A stretch of 8,282 nt of DNA from Clostridia bacterium (lineage in GTDB: Bacteria; Bacillota_A; Clostridia; Oscillospirales; Acutalibacteraceae): assembly GCA_017503305.1 (NCBI GenBank), contig JAFVTJ010000004.1, forward strand, positions 1 through 8,282, in the 5' to 3' direction. The notes below the pieces were generated by a model, which was not told the origin of the DNA, made no database searches, and saw only the letters and a program-made list of their open reading frames with translations. Shown here piece after piece: positions 1-3,944 of the stretch. Each line of letters begins with the position of its first letter. The stretch's first letter is position 1. Both the position numbers and the translations under genes were made by a program.

Positions 1-161
1 GTTAAAAAATAGAATAAATCCTCTAAAAAAATTGTAAAAGGCTTTTGATTCTTCACAAGGCGCAAAGCCCTAAAAACATCATAAAAAGCCGAATAAATAG
101 CCCCTAAAATACAGGCAAAGAGAAAGGTTAATAACTGAAATTTTATATCAATTTCCCACAT
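1..161 (-). CDS. yabQ: Spore cortex biosynthesis protein YabQ (N-terminal part; runs off the window)
   Basis: Partial gene: the first 53 codons are visible and the frame is still open at base 1. The peptide starts MWEIDIKFQLLTFLFACILG, then has AIYSAFYDVFRALRLV and a FLEDLFYFL stretch. A short N-terminal tail leading into a hydrophobic segment (about residues 9-26), then the YDxFRALR motif and the acidic EDLxxxL motif, is the pattern of YabQ, a polytopic membrane protein made in the sporulating mother cell and needed for spore cortex formation in B. subtilis. The ATG lies 3 bases after the yabP stop, with an AGGT-type ribosome-binding site inside the end of yabP, so the two are probably coupled. 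The usual next gene, divIC, would lie outside the window. Identification rests on the motifs and on the yabP-yabQ order; the C-terminal membrane helices cannot be seen. Confidence 0.85.
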   Translation of the reverse strand, partial: MWEIDIKFQLLTFLFACILGAIYSAFYDVFRALRLVKNQKPFTIFLEDLFYFL

Positions 162-164
162 AGC

Positions 165-437
165 TTACCTGAAAACTTTGCTAAAAAAGCCTTTGCGTTC
201 TTCACTTGCGGTATACACAATAGCGTTTACTTTACCCTCGGCAGTTAATTCCCCGCTTTTTGTATCAAAATTAATAATATGAAGTCCAACGCCTTTAATA
301 ACAAGCTTGCCAAGCTTTGTGGAAAGATGAATAGTTTCTTCATCAAAGCCCAAGCAATCATCAATACCTGACAGACTAATTTGCTTGCGATTATGTAGAA
401 TAATATCGTGATTAGTAACAGTTCTATTTTGTTCCAT
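165..437 (-). CDS. yabP: Sporulation protein YabP
   Basis: 90 residues, close to the usual 90-100 for YabP. Visible family features are an N-terminal H-D-IILHNRKQISLSGI segment (residues 10-25), a beta-rich core with LVIKGVGLHI (45-54), and the C-terminal signature GFFSKVFR (83-90), nearly identical to the GFFSKLFK end of B. subtilis YabP. There is no signal peptide or membrane segment. YabP is a small mother-cell sporulation protein, under sigma-E control in B. subtilis, placed beside yabQ; its biochemical role is unknown. It lies between rqcP and yabQ, as in B. subtilis. Its start is unusual: the ATG directly follows a U6 tract, and the likely Shine-Dalgarno (AAAGGG) lies in the 3' arm of the hairpin at 445-472. 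That suggests it is not freely translated on read-through transcripts from rqcP. I saw no clear sigma-E promoter. Confidence 0.9.
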   Translation of the reverse strand: MEQNRTVTNHDIILHNRKQISLSGIDDCLGFDEETIHLSTKLGKLVIKGVGLHIINFDTKSGELTAEGKVNAIVYTASEERKGFFSKVFR

Positions 438-472
438 AAAAAAGCACCCTTTAAAAATATATTTAAAGGGTG
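438..472 (-). terminator. Rho-independent terminator after rqcP, overlapping the yabP ribosome-binding site
   Basis: Minus-strand RNA would form a perfect 11-bp stem (CACCCUUUAAA at 472-462 with UUUAAAGGGUG at 455-445) and a 6-base loop (461-456), followed by C and six U (443-438). The hairpin starts 7 bases after the rqcP stop codon, as expected for a terminator. The U-tract points in the minus direction; the plus-strand side has no T-run, so it is one-directional. The last U is next to the yabP ATG and the AAAGGG in the 3' arm is the only ribosome-binding-site candidate for yabP. Confidence 0.8.
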
Positions 473-478
473 TTAGTG

Positions 479-721
479 TTATTCCACAACTCTATACATA
501 AGCGCAGCATCATCCTTGCGGACAACCTCGTTAACGGCAATAATTTCTGCCTTAAAGTTACGAGTACCAAAGGATATTTCAACAATATCCCCTATTTTTA
601 CGTCATATGAAGCGCGCGCTACCTTACCGTTTACAAAAACACGGCCATTATCACATGCTTCGTTTGCAACGGTGCGTCTTTTAATAATACGTGAAACTTT
701 TAAAAATTTATCTAATCTCAT
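479..721 (-). CDS. rqcP: RqcP, S4-domain ribosome-associated quality control protein (YabO/Hsp15-like)
   Basis: 80 residues, against about 86 in B. subtilis. It is almost all one S4 RNA-binding domain: MRLDKFLKVSRIIKRRTVA (1-19), the second helix EACDNGRVFVNGK (21-33), then the beta-turn VKIGDIVEISFG (41-52). The basic run at residues 11-16 is in the RNA-contacting helix. In B. subtilis RqcP works with RqcH on stalled 50S-peptidyl-tRNA complexes during alanine tailing of incomplete nascent chains; the cellular site is therefore the 50S subunit. No rqcH is in this window, but that gene is normally elsewhere. The start is fixed by the conserved MRLDKFLK beginning, yet there is no good Shine-Dalgarno at normal distance: the nearest purine run (AAGGG) is about 18 bases upstream inside a hairpin. 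It lies 46 bases after HU and is probably read through from the HU promoter. Confidence 0.92.
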   Translation of the reverse strand: MRLDKFLKVSRIIKRRTVANEACDNGRVFVNGKVARASYDVKIGDIVEISFGTRNFKAEIIAVNEVVRKDDAALMYRVVE

Positions 722-734
722 AACAGTTAAATTT

Positions 735-756
735 AAGCCGCCCTTACGGACGGCTT
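735..756 (-). terminator. Hairpin between HU and rqcP (weak or partial terminator/attenuator)
   Basis: A 9-bp GC-rich stem with a 4-base loop: AAGCCGUCC (756-748), GUAA (747-744), GGGCGGCUU (743-735) in minus-strand RNA. Position 750/741 is a G-U pair in minus RNA but a C-A mismatch in plus RNA, so base pairing favours the minus strand. However, the minus strand lacks a U-tract after the stem (AAAUUUAAC), while the plus strand has T5 at 755-759. I read it as a partial terminator, or as a 3' stabilising or processing hairpin of the HU message that lets some transcription reach rqcP. Its role is an inference. Confidence 0.5.
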
Positions 757-767
757 TTTGGGGAAAA

Positions 768-1040
768 TTATTTTACAGCAGCTTTGAAAGCAGCGCCTGC
801 CTTGAATGCAGGAGACTTAGAAGCAGCAATTTCGATAGGAGCCTTTGTTAAGGGGTTGATACCCTTTCTTGCAGCATGTTCGCGAACTTCGAATGTACCG
901 AAACCGATAAGTTGAACCTTACCGCCTTTGCTTAATTCTTCGGTAACGCTTTCGATGAAAGCAGCTACTGCCTTTTCAGCGTCCTTCTTAGAAATGTTTG
1001 CTTTTTCAGCAATGGATGCTACTAATTCTGTCTTGTTCAT
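768..1040 (-). CDS. hup: HU family DNA-binding protein
   Basis: 90 residues, the standard HU length, starting [20 protein letters not shown]. It is a small dimeric nucleoid protein that bends and compacts DNA. Visible features are the two N-terminal helices (3-38), the [15 protein letters not shown] signature (46-60) leading into the DNA-binding arm, P63 of the NP motif at the arm tip (the intercalating proline position in HU/IHF), and the Lys/Ala-rich C-terminal helix. The usual NPxTG is NPLTK here. An in-frame TTG 15 bases upstream would add five residues, but it falls inside the Shine-Dalgarno region, so the ATG at 1040 is chosen. Base composition is visibly richer in GC and in a restricted codon set than its neighbours, as expected for a highly expressed gene. 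It has its own strong promoter and leader and heads the unit continuing to rqcP. Confidence 0.95.
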   Translation of the reverse strand: MNKTELVASIAEKANISKKDAEKAVAAFIESVTEELSKGGKVQLIGFGTFEVREHAARKGINPLTKAPIEIAASKSPAFKAGAAFKAAVK

Positions 1041-1047
1041 TTTAGAA

Positions 1048-1053
1048 CCCTCC
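1048..1053 (-). promoter_or_regulatory. Shine-Dalgarno GGAGGG that fixes the HU start
   Basis: GGAGGG lies 7 bases before the ATG at 1040. The upstream in-frame TTG at 1053-1055 overlaps this site, so it cannot be the real start. Confidence 0.85.
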
Positions 1054-1065
1054 AAATAAATTTTT

Positions 1066-1108
1066 AACGACCAAATCGTTTAGTAAGCAAATCTGCAATT
1101 TATATTGC
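1066..1108 (-). promoter_or_regulatory. HU mRNA leader with two small hairpins
   Basis: The predicted leader (about 68 bases) holds two short inverted repeats. GCAAU-AUAA-AUUGC (1108-1095) would sit at the very 5' end of the transcript, and AACGA-UUUGG-UCGUU (1080-1066) lies 12 bases upstream of the Shine-Dalgarno. A 5'-terminal stem-loop is a known way to protect mRNA from decay; that function is inferred here. Each stem is only 5 bp and could be chance in AT-rich DNA. No known riboswitch was recognised. Confidence 0.4.
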
Positions 1109-1114
1109 CTAATA

Positions 1115-1143
1115 TTTATACCACATTTTCACAAAAAAAGCAA
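1115..1143 (-). promoter_or_regulatory. Strong sigma-A promoter for HU, with extended -10
   Basis: The -35 is TTGCTT (1143-1138), the spacer is exactly 17 bases, and the -10 is TATAAA (1120-1115) preceded by TGG, giving the extended form TGnTATAAA. The DNA just upstream of the -35 (about 1146-1166) is an A5T5-A3T3 tract resembling an UP element. The transcription start would be near 1108. It lies in the 146-base gap between the flippase stop (1187) and HU, the largest non-coding stretch in the window. No terminator for the flippase was found in this gap. Confidence 0.75.
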
Positions 1144-1186
1144 TAGTAAATTTAAAAATTTTTGATAAAAATGCATTATAAACACG

Positions 1187-2797
1187 CTACTTACGCTTTA
1201 TCTTGAGCAAATTGTAAATTTCGGTTTTGGTAAAGGTGCGAAATAGCGCCAACATTGTAATATAAACCAAAATTGCAGCGAAAATTGCGATAACAGTTAC
1301 AACACTGTTTGAAGCAAAATTTGAAATTAAAAACGCAACACCACCACAAATTAAGGCAGCAAACAGTGGTTTAAGAACAGTTTTAAATATGGCAAGCTTT
1401 TTAACGCTACGCTTAAGCAATACAAAAAACGATATCGAAATATAAGCATAACAAGCAAGTGTACCAATTGGCGCGGAGTAAATGTTAACTGTTGGCACCA
1501 TTACTAAAATAACGTTTACCACAATCTTAATTAAAACACCAATAATTATGTGAATCAAAGCACTATAATGCTTATTCAACGCTTGAAGTAAGGTTGTGAA
1601 AGGAACCACAAAAGCGGAAAACAAGGCTGTAAAAGCGTAAATCGAAAGCAAGTTGCCACTTAAAGGATCGTTTGAAGAATACAAAAGTTTCATAATAGGT
1701 CCTGCAAGCACAAAAAGACCAATTGCAGCAGGAAAAGCTATCGATGATAAAATTTTAATTAAATACTGTGTGTTATCTTTTAGAGCGGCATTATCCTTTT
1801 CTATAACCGCTGTGCTGATTATCGGCAAGGCTGCAACACCCAGCGACATAGTAACGGTTGGTATTAAATGATAAATAGCAAAGGCCTTACTTTTAACACC
1901 ATAAAGATAGGCCGCCATATCAAAACCAATTTGATTTTGTAAAGCACCACCATTACTATACATTGCGTTTAAAACGCTTAAATATTCATTATCGGCGTTA
2001 GAAAGCTTTAAATTAACTGTGAATACGTCTATCACAGAAACAACACTGGAAGCCAAGGAAGCAATTACAAACGGTATTGCTAAAACAAATAATGCCTTAA
2101 TAGTAAGCGGCGTAAAACCTTCTTCCTTTTCAAATTTCAGCTTATCCAAGGGGTTATTACGTTTGAATTTCAAATGCAAATAGAGAATCGAAACAAGCGT
2201 TGCAAGAGAAACCGCAAGCATTGCAGCACCGGCTGCTAATGCGGGATCATTTGTTAACCGAATAACAACAAATGAGAATATAAGTCCCAGGCAAAGCTTT
2301 GAAAGGCTATCGATAATCTTAGAAATTGCTGAAGGATACATATTTGAAAATCCTTCAAAATAACCGCGGTAAACCGAGATTAAAAAGCAAAAAAATACCG
2401 AAGGCAAAACTGCTAAAACGCTATAAATTGAGTTTACGCTACCCTTACTTAAAACCAAAGGAATTGAAAACAAGGATAGAAGCAAGGAAAAAGCAATTCC
2501 CAAAAGAATAAACAGTCTTCTCGCAGTAAAAAAGTTATTCTTAACCTGCAAAAAATTCTTTTTCGCTAAATTTTCGGCCGTAATTTTAGAAAGTGCTGCC
2601 GGCAGACCCGAAATAGCCAAAAGGTAAAATGGCATAAATAGATCGTGTGCAACTGAAAAATAACCAAAACCCACCTCACCTAAAAAAGCATCGCTGGCTA
2701 AGGGTAGCTTAAAAATTGCACTTATAGTTTTGGTTAAAATGGTTGTAACAACTAAAATTACTGAACTTTCTCCTAAAAGTTGCTTAGAATTCTTCAT
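1187..2797 (-). CDS. Polysaccharide/lipid flippase of the MOP superfamily (SpoVB/YabM type)
   Basis: 536 residues, usual size for the family. It is highly hydrophobic throughout, with about 14 probable membrane helices and short polar loops. Diagnostic stretches are the N-terminal GEVGFGYFSVAHDLFMPFY (40-58), then AISGLPAALSKITAENLAKK (61-80), and YRGYFEGFSNMYPSAISKII (143-162). These match the SpoVB/YabM/YtgP branch of oligosaccharide and lipid II flippases, which move undecaprenyl-linked precursors across the cytoplasmic membrane. Synteny with rqcP-yabP-yabQ points to the YabM position in B. subtilis, whose substrate is not settled; a SpoVB-like role in cortex peptidoglycan is possible. It starts at an ATGA overlap with mtnN, with AAAGGA upstream, so translation is coupled. 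It ends in TAG with no clear terminator. Confidence 0.87.
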   Translation of the reverse strand: MKNSKQLLGESSVILVVTTILTKTISAIFKLPLASDAFLGEVGFGYFSVAHDLFMPFYLLAISGLPAALSKITAENLAKKNFLQVKNNFFTARRLFILLGIAFSLLLSLFSIPLVLSKGSVNSIYSVLAVLPSVFFCFLISVYRGYFEGFSNMYPSAISKIIDSLSKLCLGLIFSFVVIRLTNDPALAAGAAMLAVSLATLVSILYLHLKFKRNNPLDKLKFEKEEGFTPLTIKALFVLAIPFVIASLASSVVSVIDVFTVNLKLSNADNEYLSVLNAMYSNGGALQNQIGFDMAAYLYGVKSKAFAIYHLIPTVTMSLGVAALPIISTAVIEKDNAALKDNTQYLIKILSSIAFPAAIGLFVLAGPIMKLLYSSNDPLSGNLLSIYAFTALFSAFVVPFTTLLQALNKHYSALIHIIIGVLIKIVVNVILVMVPTVNIYSAPIGTLACYAYISISFFVLLKRSVKKLAIFKTVLKPLFAALICGGVAFLISNFASNSVVTVIAIFAAILVYITMLALFRTFTKTEIYNLLKIKRK

Positions 2798-3486
2798 ATG
2801 AGTTCCTTTATAATTTCAAATAAGTAGTCTGATAGCAAAGTATCGTCTTGTAAATTCATTTCTCTGTATGATTCGGTTGCCGATTCGCCGGCATCATCCG
2901 AAACACGACGAAGCGCCAAAAAAGGCACCTTTGCAAAACTGCAAACATAAGCAATCGCTGCAGTTTCCATATCGCAAGACATAGCGTTAAAGTTTTCCTT
3001 TAAGCTATCACGAACGGCCGCATCACAAATAAAGTGGTCGCCTGTTACTGCGGTGCCCATTTTTAAGCCGTTAACGATACTATTAGCTACCGAAAGCAAT
3101 TTTTCATCAGCAGAATAGATATACTCCTGCGATGGCTTTTCGCAAAGCTTATAGCCTATACCCGATAAATCAAAATCGTATTCCAAAAATTTGTACGGTG
3201 CAGTAATTTGACCACGGCAAATGCCGCTAATACCACCCGAAAGGCCAAAGTTAAATATGTAATCGCAACCAATATCAACAAGGTGCATTGTCACTGCCGC
3301 AGCATTAACCTTACCAATGCCGCATAAAACCGAAATCACTTCAGCAGAGCCGTCTTCAGTAGTTATATTGAATTTATGGCCTTGTCTTCCTAAAACAGAA
3401 TATTCAGTATATTCCCCTGCTTCAATGCAGCTTGCCAAAGGCTTGTACTCGTCCAAATCGGCAACAACTATACCAACTTTAATCAT
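2794..3486 (-). CDS. mtnN: 5'-methylthioadenosine/S-adenosylhomocysteine nucleosidase-like protein
   Basis: 230 residues, against 232 for E. coli MtnN. It belongs to the nucleoside phosphorylase (PNP/UDP) superfamily and is cytosolic. The family hydrolyses the N-glycosidic bond of MTA, SAH and 5'-deoxyadenosine, releasing adenine. Visible: VGIVVADLDE (4-13), with E13 aligning to catalytic E12 of E. coli MtnN; GIGKVNAA (56-63); NFGLSGG (79-85); YDFDLSGIGY (103-112), aligning with the HDxDxTAFGY region; TGDHF (148-152); DMETAAIA (172-179), with E174 for ribose binding; and RRVSDDA (193-199), with D197, the general acid. The catalytic residues are thus present, but several flanking positions are divergent (GLSGG for GSAGG; LSGIGY for TAFGY), so substrate range could differ, for example towards futalosine. 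A good GGAGG (3494-3498) lies 7 bases before the ATG, directly after a terminator-like hairpin. Its 3' end overlaps the flippase start by 4 bases. Confidence 0.78.
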   Translation of the reverse strand: MIKVGIVVADLDEYKPLASCIEAGEYTEYSVLGRQGHKFNITTEDGSAEVISVLCGIGKVNAAAVTMHLVDIGCDYIFNFGLSGGISGICRGQITAPYKFLEYDFDLSGIGYKLCEKPSQEYIYSADEKLLSVANSIVNGLKMGTAVTGDHFICDAAVRDSLKENFNAMSCDMETAAIAYVCSFAKVPFLALRRVSDDAGESATESYREMNLQDDTLLSDYLFEIIKELI

Positions 3487-3501
3487 TTAATTTCCTCCAA
3501 T

Positions 3502-3527
3502 AAAAAATGGCTGAAAAACAGCCATTT
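3502..3527 (-). terminator. Rho-independent terminator after the zinc-ribbon gene, just before mtnN
   Basis: Minus RNA forms a 9-bp stem AAAUGGCUG (3527-3519) with CAGCCAUUU (3513-3505) around a U5 loop (3518-3514). The stem end and the following bases give a U6 run (3507-3502). The stem begins within the stop codon of the zinc-ribbon gene (3528-3526). The GGAGG of mtnN starts 3 bases after the run, so termination must be incomplete or mtnN must have a promoter inside the preceding gene; I found no good one. Confidence 0.7.
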
Positions 3528-3894
3528 ATTCTTCAACATCCATTTTAGCGCCGCAAGAAGAACAATAAACGGCGGTTTTGCTTATATTAGAATTGCAGTT
3601 GGGACATACCTTTTTATACACTGCAGCGTTAAGCTCATCCTTTAGGCGGAAGATTTCATTATCTTTTCTAATTATAGATTCAACAATGGCTTTGGTTTTT
3701 TCGTCTGCAATTTCGCAATCCTTAATTTGATTAAAATAAATTTCACCCAATTTTTGAAAATCCTTTAATCGCTTACTTTCAAGAGAAGCAATATCAAACT
3801 TTTGCTTTTGAGTTGTAACAATATCGCTTGTCTTCTTTGAAACAATTTCAAAGGTTTCTTTTGCTACATCAAGTGCATTATCTAAAAAATTCAT
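3526..3894 (-). CDS. Hypothetical protein with N-terminal coiled coil and C-terminal zinc ribbon
   Basis: 122 residues, function unknown. Residues 1-95 are charged and predicted helical, without a signal peptide or membrane helix; heptad-like spacing around 35-55 and 66-93 suggests a coiled coil. Residues 97-114 hold CPNC and, ten residues on, CSSC followed by GAK, i.e. C97, C100, C111 and C114: a four-cysteine zinc ribbon of the small zinc-ribbon type found at the ends of many clostridial proteins. Similar helix-plus-ribbon small proteins are common in Firmicutes, and I know of no assigned role. The start is well supported: CGGAGG (3902-3907) lies 7 bases before the ATG, preceded by a good promoter. 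The gene has its own promoter and terminator, so it is probably a separate small transcription unit inserted between the hemZ operon and mtnN. Confidence 0.8.
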   Translation of the reverse strand: MNFLDNALDVAKETFEIVSKKTSDIVTTQKQKFDIASLESKRLKDFQKLGEIYFNQIKDCEIADEKTKAIVESIIRKDNEIFRLKDELNAAVYKKVCPNCNSNISKTAVYCSSCGAKMDVEE

Positions 3895-3901
3895 AATAAT
3901 A

Positions 3902-3907
3902 CCTCCG
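3902..3907 (-). promoter_or_regulatory. Shine-Dalgarno CGGAGG of the zinc-ribbon gene
   Basis: CGGAGG lies 7 bases before the ATG at 3894, one of the strongest ribosome-binding sites in the window. If the promoter just upstream is used as predicted, the leader is only about 15 bases and this site is almost at the mRNA 5' end. Confidence 0.8.
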
Positions 3908-3915
3908 TTTTTTAC

Positions 3916-3944
3916 AATATAACATAAAGAGTAAAATAAATCAA
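3916..3944 (-). promoter_or_regulatory. Sigma-A-like promoter for the zinc-ribbon gene, -35 overlapping the hemZ stop
   Basis: The -35 is TTGATT (3944-3939), the spacer is exactly 17 bases, and the -10 is TATATT (3921-3916). The hemZ stop codon TGA (3943-3941) lies inside the -35 box. The start of transcription would be near 3909, leaving a very short leader. Four or five matches per hexamer and ideal spacing make this a good candidate, but AT-rich DNA gives chance matches and no start site has been mapped. Confidence 0.6.

Noticed and set aside
438..472. Bidirectional terminator reading for the rqcP/yabP hairpin
   Set aside because: The plus-strand side is followed by TTAGTGTTATT without a T-run, and there is no plus-strand gene to terminate.
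516..851. Plus-strand open frame of 111 residues
   Set aside because: It spans the antisense of rqcP, the intergenic hairpin and the end of HU, both of which are well-supported genes; there is no recognisable domain.
1041..1055. Extended HU start at an upstream in-frame TTG
   Set aside because: The TTG overlaps the GGAGGG Shine-Dalgarno, and the ATG at 1040 gives the standard 90-residue HU.
1175..1180. Perfect TATAAT after the flippase stop, possible second HU promoter
   Set aside because: No acceptable -35 at 16-18 bases upstream and no extended -10; the TTGCTT/TATAAA promoter nearer HU is far better.
1653..2511. Plus-strand open frames of 61-72 residues inside the flippase gene, one Lys-rich
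   Set aside because: Antisense shadows of a long membrane protein gene; the Lys/Leu-rich content is what antisense AT-rich coding DNA gives.
3530..3560. Possible promoter TTGCGG-17-AAGAAT at the end of the zinc-ribbon gene for mtnN
   Set aside because: Only about 3 of 6 and 4 of 6 matches, and it lies upstream of the terminator, so it would not solve the mtnN expression problem.
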